A stretch of DNA of 64,000 nt from Rehmannia glutinosa (GCA_016081115.2 CM071935.1:22362653-22426652); one strand, 5' to 3'; positions 24,105 to 36,830 are shown, numbered from the stretch's first letter. Numbers and translations are program-made. Notes: generated from the sequence alone by a model not told the origin.

Positions 24105-24659
24105 TGTACTTCACCTCACTTCAAGTCCTTGGATTTGATCACACAACCTTCCAACAAACTTGAATATCCTGGTTCGACCTTGAACCTTTCTACAACTCCT
24201 TCAACTTGGAGAGTAGACCCATTTTGGTTCTTTAAACGTTTCCTCTTCAACTGATTGAATTAATCTTTCATTCGCAGTGTGCGTTGGATCGAGTTCCTTC
24301 GAGTTTTAGGCTTGAGGAATTTTCTGGATAAGCTTGAGAGAATTGCAGGTTATGCTTGCTTGAAAATTGCTTGATTTGTTCGTGCTAGGTTCAGGTAACA
24401 TTTTCTCAAATGCTTCCTCAGCCTTTTATAGTGCTCATTTGAAAATTTGCCCGTTGAAGAGATAGGCTATTTTCAAATGACACTTCTTGTTCGTTGGCTT
24501 GTCTTTTCTTGTCTGCCAAGACTTGTGATGTTGACCCTTCTTCGTATTAAATGGCTCTGCTGACTTTACAGGTCGACACATGCTTGATGTTTCCCATTGG
24601 ATTATTCCTTTTGCATGTTTCTGGGCCAAACACTTTAAGACCTGTCAGCTTGGACATAT
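24105..24659 (-). repeat. copia-2 3' LTR, distal part (truncated)
   Basis: Matches about 59525-60078 base for base apart from scattered substitutions. It continues, after copia-1 is skipped, at 38627. TATA box (minus strand) at 24430-24423. Similarity starts only at 24105, so the last ~570 bp of the LTR are lost where it meets the LINE. Confidence 0.9.
24655..24659. repeat. target-site duplication CATAT (left, copia-1)
   Basis: CATAT precedes TGTTAGG at 24660 and recurs at 38622-38626 after the other LTR. Confidence 0.95.
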
Positions 24660-26191
24660 TGTTAGGAATTTTATTGTTTAGATTTTGATGAATGCCATGT
24701 AAAACTTAGAATAGAAAGTTGGCACCCCAATTCTTGTTGTAAAATGCATTGTAATGAATAGAGTGGCCAAGGTGAGTCAAGACAGACTACGCCCTAACAT
24801 GCAAGAAGACAATCAAGACGGAAGGAAGAGACTTTGTGAGACAAGTGAGTATGGCAAAGAAGAGTAGACGGGAACACTATTGAAGAAGCGGTGAGATACG
24901 GTGAGTGGAGCATCATCAAGTCAACTCAAGAAAAGCCAAGTCTCAAGTTGAAGTGATGAAGAGTCATCCAATGATTGGAAGTGACTCTAAGTCACCTGGG
25001 AAAGCAAGGAAATGCAATCAAGTCGAGATAATCAGAAAAGAACCGTTTGACGTAAATCAAGAGATTTACTTAAACAAGTAATATCTCCATACAACCTTTC
25101 TTGGAGTGCTCGATCCCGAAGCGTGCAAAAGGAATGAACCAATGGGAAGCACTACACCGTGTCGAACTCGAAAAGGTGAAAAGAATAATTCATACGAGGA
25201 AACGGCAATTCCAAGAACGCAAGCCAACGACGCAAAGTGACTTTCAAAAATAAGCCTATCTCTTCAACGGGCAAATTTTTGAAAGTTCACTATAAAAGCC
25301 GAGGAGTTAGTTTGAGAAAAACATATGCATGAATGACACATACGTGAGATATACAAGCACATTAGAAAATCGAAACAATCTCAATCCTCAAGCCTACATT
25401 CAAGTACATCAATCCAACACTTACCCGTGAAGGAAGAGAGCTTCAACCTTGATTGAAGAGAAACCTTTGAAAACAAGGGGTCTACTTTCCGGGAAGGATT
25501 GTAGAAAAGTTCAAAGTTGAACTAAGTCTTAAGCATTTGGAGGGCTTCGTGATCAAATCCAAAGAGCTTGAGCAAGTGAGTCAGAGTAGCAAGGCAAATG
25601 CCGCCTGAGAAAAGCTCGAGTCGAACGAGAAGCTTGGTGAGTGATCAAGGCGTCTCGATCGAGTCCAAAGGATCAAGTCATTTGTTGTGATCAAGACTTG
25701 TATCTGGACTTACCACTTTGTAAACCGATCATTACTAAGTGGATTCCTCCGGGGAGTTGGAGAAGAGAGGAGTAGAAGAATTACCCCATCTTGAACCTCT
25801 ATAAAAACTTTATTGTGTCATTTACATTTCAAAGCATTTAAATTCCGCACTTTTAATTGCTTATATCTTGATAAATTTGCTATCCATTTGATAATTTACA
25901 AGTACTAAATCAAGCTCTAATATTTTGTTTAATCAAACTTAAGGGTGTTAAGTCTTTTTGAAAATAAAACCACGGTGAGTTAAATTGTAGCCAACAAATT
26001 TGAGTTACTCCATCAATGGCTCGGTGAGTCATTGAAAGATTAACTCTCTTGAGGACTAATTCGATGTCCATCAAGGACACACGGTGTGTAGAATTAACTC
26101 TGTAGATTTAAAAGGACTAAATCGAAAATTTGGTAAGGTTTATTCAACCCCCCTTCTAAACCTTACACTTACACACCCCTTGGGACCTACA
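24660..26191 (+). repeat. copia-1 5' LTR
   Basis: TGTTAGGAATTTTATTG to ...GGGACCTACA. TATA box TATAAAAG at 25291-25298. Matches 37060-38621 with numerous short indels. Confidence 0.96.
25291..25298 (+). promoter_or_regulatory. TATA box in copia-1 5' LTR
   Basis: TATAAAAG, conserved at 37701-37708 in the 3' LTR and, on the minus strand, at 59848-59841 in copia-2. Confidence 0.75.
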
Positions 26192-26193
26192 AG

Positions 26194-26205
26194 TGGTATC
26201 AGAGC
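26194..26205 (+). promoter_or_regulatory. copia-1 primer-binding site
   Basis: TGGTATCAGAGC two bases after the LTR: the standard complement of initiator tRNA-Met in plant copia elements. Confidence 0.95.
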
Positions 26206-26314
26206 GGTTGGTTCATTGAACCCTCCGACCAGTTCTTGAACTAGATCTCCAAATTTTTCAAAGTCCGCTTTAGTACTTAAACTTTCAAAACTCTTTTTAT
26301 TAAAAGTCATTATC

Positions 26315-28479
26315 ATGGAAGCAAATCTAACACGCATCCCTATGTTCACCATTGAAGAATTTGATGATTGGAAAATTCGTATGCGGGCTCATCTATCAAA
26401 GCATTACATGATGAGATGTGGATAGTGATAGAAGATGGGCCTCTACAAATATTAAAGGTGAACACAATTGTATGCGAAGAGTTAAATTTGAAGGAGAAGA
26501 AGATGTTGCTCCCGGACGGTCATGGTTGAAAAACCAAGAACCGAGTGGACAAATGATGACGAGAAAAAGATACAACCTGGATAATGTAGCCAAGGACATC
26601 CTCTACAAAACCTTGGACAAAGCCATGTTCAACAAAGTCAAATCATGCAAAACGGCTAAAGAAATGGGGAAGCCGACATTGATTTGTGAAGGCTCGAGCA
26701 AATCAAAGAAAACAAATTATCAAGAGATTTGTCGAGAAGTTTGAAAATTTCAAAATGATCTCGGGAGAGAATGCGGATCAAGCTGGATGCTCGGTTTACG
26801 TAAATCACAAATGAGCTGTCTACACTTGGAAAGGAATATACACGAAGGAAATGTGTATGAAGATCCTAAAAAGTCTTTTTTGAATGGGAAATGAAGGTCA
26901 TGGCACCGAGACATTCCATGGACCTATCAAAGACATCCAACCATGAACTATTCTCGGACCTCAAAGCCTATGAGTTTGAGCCGAGAAGAAAAGACCGAGG
27001 AAGAGACATTTGTACCCAAAGCGGTGCTCTAATTGTCAAAGATGGGAAAGAGAGCCGAGGTCAAAGAAGCAATTGACACGAAGAAATAGCCACGATGGTT
27101 AAAAGATTTAACAAGTTCTTTAACAAGAACTACAAGAGAGGAAAGGGTGAATCTTCCGGAAGACACTCAACTCCTCCAAATCAAGGGATGATAGGCCAAC
27201 CAAGAGAACAGATCATCAACAAGTTGAGTATCAAAGGACCGACAACTCAAGAGTAGAAAGAGCCGATCAAAAGGTGAATATCTATGTTGGAATTGTAGAC
27301 AACCAGTGTCACTATGCCATTGATTGCTCATATCCTGTAGTCAACAAGTACAGGAATGAATGAAGAAAGAAAGGTCTTGAGAGAAAGAAGACAAGAAAAG
27401 AAAAAGGCAATGATGGCTGCAGAGATCTTTGAAACAAACCAAGTCAAGAGAGACGGTGATTCAGAGAGCGATGAAGCGACTACTCGAGTGACTCGAAGAA
27501 GAAGCCTTGATCCGCTTAATGGCCAAAGAACAAGATCAAGAAGATGAGGTACAATCTAATTCAACAAGCTCGACACTAGTTATAGTGATCGTGTGACACA
27601 CACACTTCATCACCTACTCGATCTTTATGATTCATTAGGCAAAATGATGAAAGATTTTGAGCACATTAAATCCTCACACACACTATTGAATGAGGAAAAC
27701 AGCCTACTTAAAAGTCAAAACTCAAAGTGACTAAGGAGCCGAGTACTCTAAGTCAAATAGTCCGTTGAAAATGAAAGTTTAAAGGTGAAAATGCTAAATT
27801 AGTAGCGAGAAATTGCCGCTATAGAAAAGAGGGAGAATGACCTCAAAAATGTTATTGCCTCATTCACTAAGGCATCTAAATCATTGGATGATCTTATTAT
27901 GAGTCAAAGAGAATGTGGAGACAAGACAGCTTAGGATTTAATTCCTTTGTGCCATGTCAAACCTCAAGAGTAATTTTGGTAAAAGGATCTTCAAGTCATG
28001 AAGAGTCCGAAAACCCAAAACTCTAAATGTTGCACACACATTCACTCCAAAGCACAATACTAAGCAAACTGGCCTTGGTTACAAAGGAAAAGGAAAAAGC
28101 CGATTGAGTATCTTTGAAAGGACAGGGCAGTGAGAAGAGATTCCGAGTCCTCAAAGCAAACTCCTAATGTAGAAAATACTCTGTAAAGAAGAAAAAGAGC
28201 TACCAAAAATTCAGAAAATCCATAAAAGAAATACATATGATGGGAATGGTAGAAAATATCCAAGCCAAGTGATTGGAACAATGTGAACTATCAAAGATAG
28301 ACTTATGGAATATAAGCCCAGTGGCAAAGGCCTAGAACTCAACAAAGGTCATTCCAAAAGTATAAGAGCTTTCATCAAAGACACACATGCACCTAGGCAC
28401 TACACTCAAAAGCACCACAATTACCCAAGGAAGGCAATTGCTAAAACACATATGCGGCATCTGAGACAAAAGAGACAAT
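26315..28479 (+). pseudogene. copia-1 gag (broken)
   Basis: Gag would form the virus-like particle. The ATG at 26315 opens a frame with FDDWKIRMRAHLS, typical of the copia gag N-terminus. It is lost within about 30 codons and recovered in several frames (26418-26744, 26891-27076, 27356-27547, 28305-28487). The CCHC knuckle (CWNC then HYAIDC) is at about 27284-27333 but a one-base shift splits it. The segment LYDSLGKMMKDFEHIK (near 27625) and a basic Gln/Lys-rich tail also match copia-2 gag. Indels occur roughly every 100-200 bases. Confidence 0.85.
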
Positions 28480-31400
28480 TTGTATGAACCTAGAATCCCC
28501 AAGCAATTTGCGAGAATTAATTATGATTATGGCGATAGATGGCAACCCCTTAGAGTCAAATCATTTGGCTATAGGTTGGTTGGATCATCTTACAATTCTA
28601 ACCCCTCGGGACCCGGACAAGTATGGGTACCTAAAACTCAATTTCACGATTGCGGGTTGAGCGAAGTGAGTGCCAAGGAACCTGGTACATGGATAGTGGT
28701 ACATTCCCGGACATATGACAGAAATAAGAGAAATCTGTCGGAATTCAAGGAAGTCAAAGGAGCCAAAGTCATATTTGGAGGAAATGAAGCTCCTGGTGAA
28801 ATAAGAGGCATTGGATCCATCAAGAGGAATGGATTAGAAATCACGGATGTTGCATATGTTGAAGGACTCAACTTCAACCTCATCGAGTATCGATCGGCTA
28901 CGTGACAAGGGCTACAATGTTGGATTCAACATGGGTGTATGCCAAATCAAGGATATTGAATCAAATGAAGTTGTCTTTGCAAGGAAATAGACGAGAAGAA
29001 TATGTATGTAGTGGATTGGTCAATCGCAACACCCAACACTGTCTACTAGCAAAGAGCTGTTGAATCAAGTTGGTGTGGCACAAAAAGTGAGTCACCTGAA
29101 TTTCAAAACAATTAACAAGCTAGCAAGAAGTCATCTTGTAGAAGGACTTCCGGACTCGAGTATACAAGAAGGAGAGTATATGTGATGCATGTCGGAAGGA
29201 AAACAAATCAAGTCGTCATTCAAAGAAAAGACATGCCCATCCTCAACAAGAATATTGCATCTACTTCATATGGATCTATTTGGTGATGGAACCGGCGACA
29301 TAATAAGTGGAAAGAAATACACCTTGGTGGTAGTAGATGACTACTCAAGATATACATGGACAATATTCATGTGCAAGAAGAAAAAAACCCTACAAAAACT
29401 ACCCACGGTGATGAAGAGAATTCAAAATGAGAAGAGTCAAACCATTATCAAAATAAGATCGGATAGAGGAACCGAGTTTGTCAATGGAATAATAACTCGA
29501 GTATTGTATTGAGAATGGTATTGGTCATGAACTATCGGCGTGACAAGGACTCCATGTGAGAATGGAGTTGCGAGAAAGAAGAAGCAGAACCCTCAAAAAG
29601 AAGCAAGGACCATGTTAGTCAAGCGGGGTTACCAAAAAGATTTTGGTGAAGCAATTAACACTTGCTACACCCAAAACAGATGTATGATAAAGAGCGGTGA
29701 CAAAGACTCCTATGAGATCCTGGTGGAAGAAAACCAAATGTTGCATATTTGAGAATATTTGGATGTAAATGCTTCATCCACAACAATGGCAAAGACAACC
29801 TAAAGGCTTTTGATGCTAAAAGGGTGATGAAGGTATCTTCTTAGGATACTCGGTGAAAGCAAAGCCTCTGAATACTCAATAAAAGAACTATGGTTACTGA
29901 GAGGAATCCATTCATGTAGTATTCGATGAGCCAAATGTAAATGGAGAAGACATTGAAGAGTCGGTGATAAGTTGAAACATCCAATCATACGAGAGAAGAG
30001 TCCCTACGCCGAAGTGAAAGTGGGATTATCAACTCGAGAAGAAGATGAGATATTTGAATCTCAAAAGCGGTGGAAAATTTGCAGCTAAGTGACCACGAAA
30101 GAGTGACCACAAAGAACACAACCGCAAGTCGATGAATCCAGCTAACTTACTCCAACTTTGATGTAAGATGGTGAGAGACCATCCACGAGAACTTGTCATT
30201 GGAGATATGAGAGAAGGTGTCAAAACAAGATCGAACTCAACAAGAAGCTATGTTCACATGCTTCATTTCGCAAATAGAGCCAAAAGATGTGTCACAAGCA
30301 TTGGATGACACACATTGGATTCAAGCTATGCAAGAAGAGTGAATCGGTTTGAGAGAAATAAAGTATGGGAACTAGTGCAAAGACCCATACATCAAAATGT
30401 TATTGGAACCAAATGGGTATTCAGAAATAAGATGAACGAGGAAGGCTCTGTGGTAAGAAATAAAGCAAGACTAGTAGCCAAAGGATATTGCCAAGAAGAA
30501 TGGATAGATTTCGATGAAACATTTGCCCCTGTAGCAAGATTGGAAGCTATAAGGATGTTTCTTGCCTATGCGACTCACAAGAATTTCATTGTATATCGAG
30601 ATGGATGTAAAAAGTGCATTCCTAAACGGTTTATTGGAAGAAGAAGTATATGTTGAACAACCTCCAGGATTTGAGCAGAAGACTCTTGGAGACAAGGTAT
30701 ACAAACTCAAGAAAGCCCTGTATGGATTGAAACACTTTTCAGAATTCAAGACAAGAAGAGTATACTGCTTGTTCAAATATATGTGGATGACATCATTTTT
30801 GGATCCACTAACAAAGAGCTGTGTGAAAAATTCTCAAACCTCATGCAAAGCAAATTTGAAATGAGCATGATGGGAGAGTCGACATTTTTCCTTGGACTTC
30901 AAGTGAAACAGTGAAGGATGGAACCTTCATAAGTCAAGCAAAATATACCAGAGATTTAATGAAGAAATTTGGTATGGAAGAAAAGTCTTACGTAAAAATA
31001 CCAATGAACACATCATCAAAATGGACATGGATGCGGATGGCAAGCTGTAGATCAAACAAGATACTGAGCACTTATTGGATCATTGCTCTATCTCACAAAG
31101 AAGCAGGCGGACATCACCTTTCTTTGTAGGTGTATGTGCAAGATTTCAATCTGCTCCAAAAGAGAGCCATATGATGGCGGCTAAAAGAATACCGAGATAC
31201 TTGAAAGGAAGCCAAGAAGTAGGCCTATGGTATCCAAAGGAAGGTGGATTTGACTAATTGGCTATTCAGACTCGACTACGCCGGATGCGAGTGGACGGGA
31301 AAAGCACTTGCACTGTCAAATGCTAGGAAACAGACTAATTTCTGGTTTAGCAAGAAGCAAAACTCAATAGCCACCTCTGGTGGCGAGAATACATAGGCTG

Positions 31401-31761
31401 CGGGCAAATTGTTGTGCCCAAGTCCTATGGATGAGACAAACGGTGAGAGACTATGAAGTTGAAGAAAAAGAAATTCCAATCATGTGTGATAACACAAGTG
31501 CAATTGCAATCACTCAAAATCTGTGTTGCACTCAAGAACAAAACATATAGATGTCGATATTATTTCATAAGAGATCATGTTGAAAAGAAGGACATTATCT
31601 TGGAATACATCTCAAGCGATAAACAATTAGCCGACATCTTCACAAAACCATTATGTGAGTCAAGATTTGAAGAACTCAAGCATGAGTTGGGGTTAATTGG
31701 TGGTGACACTCGGACAAATCTAAGAAGAGTATTAGAACAGAAAAGAAGTGAAAAAGAGTGA
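28480..31761 (+). pseudogene. copia-1 pol: protease, integrase, RT, RNase H (broken)
   Basis: Protease comes first (28480-28905), but its D-S-G active site is gone: one of two expected tandem GATAGTG heptamers is missing at about 28691-28698. Next are the pre-integrase segment and the integrase core with DDYSRYTWTIF and DRGTEF (29189-29512). Reverse transcriptase follows (30315-30864), with YVDDIIF encoded at 30778-30801 in another frame. RNase H and the C-terminus (31260-31761) include FIRDHVEKKD and DIFTKPL, and are intact only in the last ~100 codons. Order PR-INT-RT-RH is that of Ty1/copia. Confidence 0.9.
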
Positions 31762-32000
31762 AAACAAAAATCAACTTAGTAAATCACCAGATCGGAAAAG
31801 ACAAACTACACCGAGTCCATTTGATAGTTGAGTCACCAAGAGAAGCTGCGAGGAGTAGAGTTAAATCGGCTAAGAGATAAGTGAATAACTTATGAGCAAA
31901 GTGACAAAAACGCGATCGTTTTAACTTAGCGGGAATGTTTTAAGGAACACGTCGGCAAAGATAATGATGATGTGTCGGACATAAAGCCGCACACTAAGCT
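31762..32000 (+). other. copia-1 spacer after pol
   Basis: Non-coding sequence between the pol stop and the conserved promoter-like block. Partly alignable to the corresponding copia-2 region (54050-54420). Confidence 0.5.
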
Positions 32001-32268
32001 TATGATTGGATATAAATGCTGCCGCATTAAATACGAGACGTGAAATGCTCAATAGGCGTGCGAAATCCAAGCCGTTGATTTCGATCACAATTCAAAAACC
32101 GTCTGCACGTCCTTTCATAAACCATATTTAAACCATTTTCGTCCGTTTCTCTCTCACACTTCTAAAAACTGTTCATCTTTTTCTCTCAAAAGCAAAGGCA
32201 AACTACTCTCAAAACCCTATCAACATTCAAATCAATTTCTGAGACTTTTCTTGATATAATTCTGAGAA
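32001..32268 (+). promoter_or_regulatory. promoter-like leader of the copia-1 accessory ORF
   Basis: Conserved with copia-2 (54049-53784). It has an identical 18-mer TATGATTGGATATAAATG (32001-32018) containing an inverted CCAAT, a GCATTAAAT block, a CCGTTGAT block, and a TATA-like TATTTAAA at 32125-32132. A CT-rich leader (TTTCTCTCTCACAC...) runs to the ATG at 32269. TATA-to-ATG distance is about 140 nt in both copies. That layout is what a pol II promoter with 5' UTR looks like; function is inferred. Confidence 0.5.
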
Positions 32269-35200
32269 ATGGCACCAACTTACGACTTTACTAAGTTAGG
32301 AAAGCAAATCCACACCGGTTCGACGGTGGATTTCGACGGAATGGTGAAGCAGGGGTCCGACGACACCCTGGTGAAGAAAATCGCGGAAAAGTTGGAAACG
32401 TCCGGACTAAAACCGTTTCTAACGCTGGAATATCCTATGACCTATGTGGAGGAGGTCGCACAATTCTACGTGAATGCTGAGATTCACGACGAAGGAATCA
32501 AGTCATCATTCACGGGAAGCGGTGACTATTACCGCCAAGGATTTGGTGAATATTGCTCACTACTGCGGAAGGAGCAAATCGAAATTAAGGAAGCCGATGT
32601 AAACTTGGCCGACGCATGGAAAGAAATAGCCAAGTCCGACCTTGCTTTGATAAAATTATATACACAAACAAACAAGAGAGCTTGAAGGAGGATTATCACA
32701 AATTGTTGGACATAGTTGCCAAATGTATCGACATCAAATTTAGCGACTTTGACCAACTATCAAAGGCAAAGCTGATTGTGATGGCTGCAATCATCGAAGA
32801 AAAGAAGATAAATTGGGCTGAATTTATTTAAGCAGACTCTGCTTAACGTGGGAACAAGTCCTTCAAAGAAGATGGCACATTTGGAGGATCCCTAGGATAT
32901 GGCCTAGTGATTGCTTTTGGAGGTGAAAGGAGTACCTCTTAGACATGGGAAGGCTTTCCATGTCAACAAGAGGATGTTGAGCTAACCTCTCGGTGCTCGG
33001 AAGCGAGCTTATGCCAAGAGAGGCGACACGGTGAGGGGGAATCGGTGACCGAAGATACTGTTTGCTACCTCTCCGGCCAAGAAGAAAGCGCCCCCAATGC
33101 TAAGAAAATGCGCCCCCCTGCAAAGAAAACCAAACATGCTCCCGCCCCTGCAGAGAGTCACCGCCCAAAGCCGGCCGTGTCACCCCGCCCCTGCAGAGGT
33201 CGAGAAGGACTCACAAATACCTTCTCCGATCGTCAAAAGGAGGAGAATCGACAAGCCCGGACGGCCAGCTCCTCGAAACAAACACCAAAGACCGGCCCCG
33301 CCACCCAAGACTCGAGGACACGCCCCGAACAGAAATTCCCCTGGTACAAACCAGGAGACGAAGAAGACTCGTCAAGCGGTCCGAACAGGAGAAACCAGGT
33401 GAGTCGGTTACTCGGCTAGCACAAATACCGAAGACTACTTTGGAGAAGTAGAGTCTCCGGATGTAGTTGATGAAAACGAGCCAAGTCTGAAGGCGATCGC
33501 AGAGGCAACCAAGACACACCTGTAGCTCACACAATTTGAAACACAAGAAGAACCAGCCCAAGCAGAGATAGTGATGTAATGATCCTATCTCCACCTTACC
33601 CAGACATCCAAAATCGTCTGCGTGAATGGAGAAAATGGAAGTTGAGCAAGTCAAGGGAACAGTTCCAACGGCCCGAGTTCATAGAAGAAGAAGATGAACT
33701 ACTAAATTTCCTTGGACTAACTACTGTGCTCCCAGCACTTGATGAGGACAACTGCTTAGACATTCTGCAGATCTACAAGGACAGGGAGAGAGCAAAGCAA
33801 GCTGAAGAAGCCGAAGCACGTGAGAAGGCAAGCATCTGCCCTATCTCCGGCACCACAGAACACTTCCATCCTCTTCTTGATGTCTTCTCGGACAGTGATG
33901 AGGATCCAGAAAATGCTGCTGCCACAGAAGAGTTACAAATGCAGCAAGCATTGCATGAATCAAGAATTCTTCACGAGCAAAGACTAATGGAGGGACCAGG
34001 AGAGTCCTCCAGAACACAGCTGGAAATCGATCCTATGGGAGTGGTTCAGCAAATAGCCACTGATGTTGCTGCTACCACTTCCCCAGCTCACTCGGAAGAA
34101 GGCAATAAGGGAAATGGCGATGAAACTGGGCTAGTGGGGACCCCAGTCGAGCCAACCCCTATTGAAGGTGTGCTACCACCTGCCCCAACGGCTGAACCAT
34201 CAGTTGCAACAGCCGGGAGTCTGGAGACGAGTGACCCCACTCCAAGTCACTCAGCTGGTGCGCCGGCTGAGGGGGAAACTCCCTCCACTGCAGCAAGGTC
34301 GGAGGATGCTGCAGATGACTCCACAAAGAAGCAAGGAGGCGAAGAAGAGAAATTACAATCACAAGAAGAACAGCAAGTTGCCATCAACGAAGCTCAGACA
34401 GTTGAGACTGTCTCAGCTGAGGTGCCAACTGCTCTGAAGGCTAATGACGCTGCTGATGCAGTCGAGGCACAGGAAGGAACAGCCCTGGGAGTTAACACTC
34501 TGGGCGATGAAAGTGCAATCCATGGGGTTGAGACTCCAATGGATGCCACTGTAGAAGACCCTAAGACAGCTGACACTGTCGAAAGGGAGGACCAAGGCCT
34601 CGCAGCAGCAGTAGAGACTGCTGGAGGAAATGAAGGCCCACGGGAGGTTGAGACTTCCCGGGGTAAAGAGGCTGAAGTAGAGAACATCCCTCCTGCAATC
34701 ATCGACCCATCTGAGAAGGAGATCAGCGCACTTCATGATTCCCAGGACAACCCTGATGTCACTTTTCTGGGATCAGAAGACGAAGAAGAAGCTGAGTCAA
34801 CCCCCATGACAAATCCAAAAGACTCAGCTGCGGGTGTTCCAAGCACGAGTAAGTCTGATCCCAAGACTACTCGTCAAACTTTTAACTTTGATGATGAGCC
34901 ACCTCTAGAAATCTCATCATCGTCCGATGACGCTGCTGATAAGGCCGAGGACAAGTCTACTGAAAAGGAAAAATCAGCTGAGACCAACGAAGCTGTTAAG
35001 ACAGCTGAGGCTCAGCAAGCCGAGTCTATTTCACAACCAAACCCAGCTGAACCAGCAACCACTGCTCCGGCTCCTCAAGCCACAGCTGGATCGATTCCCA
35101 AAAGAACTCCACGCGCACCGCTCATCATTGAACAGATCCCAGTCGGCGGTGATGAATCTTTTGTAGAATCTTTCCCTTTCTCACTTTGGAGATACAGAAC

Positions 35201-36830
35201 TCCACGAAGAGTCAGAAAATGAGCAAGCACGATATCACAGACCACCTCCTGTTTTTCACTCAGGCACCATTGTTCCGGCCGATTTTGATTTTGATTTTAT
35301 TTGTATGGCCATCACCGCAACAGAAGAATCAAGCGAAGTTCGAGAAGTGTTCAAGGCACTCTTTCTTTGAAGTTGAAAAGATGGAGAGGCATCAGGCCTC
35401 TTTGGATATGCGCTGGACAAAGAGATGCCAACCTTACGGTGACTTGAGAGGCATCACGGTCGAGGATAAGGGAATGGTGGCAACAAAGAATCAATCAATG
35501 CGTGTGGAACAGTGAGATACTTAACCTTGTTCAACAAGTCAGTGTGTGGAGAGCGAGAATGTTGATGCGAAAAACGAAGCCGAGGGAACACATTGAGCAT
35601 ATGTGAAGCTCACACCGCCGAGATCAAGCTGCTGCGTGAGGAGCGTAATGCAAATGATATACAGCGTTTGGAAGAACACATGACAAGAAAATTCAGCCTT
35701 CTCATGGCTGAGATGAAGCGATTTGTGAGAATCCAACGCTACTCGATCGAATTCCGTCTTGCATACAACGCAGCAGACTTGAAGCAAAATTCAACCATCG
35801 AAGACTCGACTTCATGCTTGCCAAAGATGTTCCCGGGGTTCCTCTATCCTTTGATGATGCCAAAAAGGGGGAAGAGGAATACCTTAAAGCAAAGAAAATC
35901 AAGCTGAAAAGAAAGGAGCGGTGAGAAGGGAAAATCGGTGAGGAAAATTTGAAATCGAAGAAAGGAAAATCTGCTGAGGGGGAAGGATCAAAAGATATGA
36001 CCTTGATGATTGCACAAACCCCCAACAGGTCCTGTCCACGGTGACATTATAAGGCAAACTCCCCGTGACTCGCCACTCCAAGACTCTGCTTTGTATCTAT
36101 ATGGCTGAGAAGAGAAAAGAAATTGAAGCAGGGATGAAGGAAGTGGAAGGAAGAATGGATGCAGGGTGATGAACATCTTGAAAGAACATGGAGGCATTCC
36201 GTTGACAGAGACACGTATGCCATTTCGGATGTTGGGGACGAGCCAAGATCGGTTGACAAATTCAAAATGCTCGAATCTGAAGGATATTTTGCAAATATGT
36301 CCATGGCTCAAGCTTGGGACTTATCTTGGGAAAAGGGTCTCACATGTGTGAAGAAGGCGACAGACAAGAGACTCCCCATAGTCACTCTGCTGGTCACTCG
36401 CTAGTCAATCATTTGGGAAGAAGAAGACCCCAAAGACAAAGATACGCCCAGGAGGTAGAGGAAGAAGCAAAAGTGGAGGAAGAAGCTTTGACCCAGGCCT
36501 CGCCCAAGAATATCGAATACGTAGATCCTGGAAAGAAAGGAGGGATCTTGGCGGGCTTGACCAAGTGGCAAATTTGCGAGTGGCTAAAACTAACGCCGAG
36601 TATGCAAAGAGAATAGAAGAAGAAAACAAAAGGCAAACTCGGCTATGGCGGGAGAGACAGGAAAGACTAAGGAAAGATGAAGTGCCGAGGAAGGCATATG
36701 AGAAAAAAGAAAGGCGGTGACGACGAGAAAAAAGAAGAAGAGAAAAGAAGATCTTGATCAAGATGAAAGAAGGAGACAATGAAGGAGATGAAGTGTTGTT
36801 GTCCAACCCTTCATGTATTTTATTATGTAA
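32269..36830 (+). pseudogene. copia-1 3' accessory (env-like position) ORF, partly open
   Basis: Sits between pol and the 3' LTR on the pol strand, where Sireviruses carry an 'envelope-like' gene. Starts ATGGCACC at 32269 after a TCTGAGAA context shared with copia-2. N-terminal part (32269-32831): TYDFTKLG, STVDF, FYVNAE, then DYHKLLDIVAKCIDIKF and AAIIEEKKINWAEF. Middle: a 547-codon open frame (33579-35222) starting YPDIQNRLREWRKWKL, then a long acidic Ala/Glu/Thr/Pro-rich stretch with LHDSQ...TFLGSEDEEE and FNFDDEPP. C-terminal part: charged, coiled-coil-like (KLLREERN, LEEHMTRKFSLLMAEMKRF), ending Lys/Arg/Glu-rich near 36830. No convincing signal peptide or membrane segment seen. Frames are broken around 32690-33580 and after 35222. 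Confidence 0.75.

Noticed and set aside
26194..26205. tRNA-like sequence
   Set aside because: Only the 12-base primer-binding site; no cloverleaf around it. The same applies to 16007, 44449 and 58941.
34159..34736. Several 67-107-codon ORFs on both strands inside the 547-codon frame of copia-1
   Set aside because: Out-of-frame shadows in a low-complexity coding region; not matched in copia-2.
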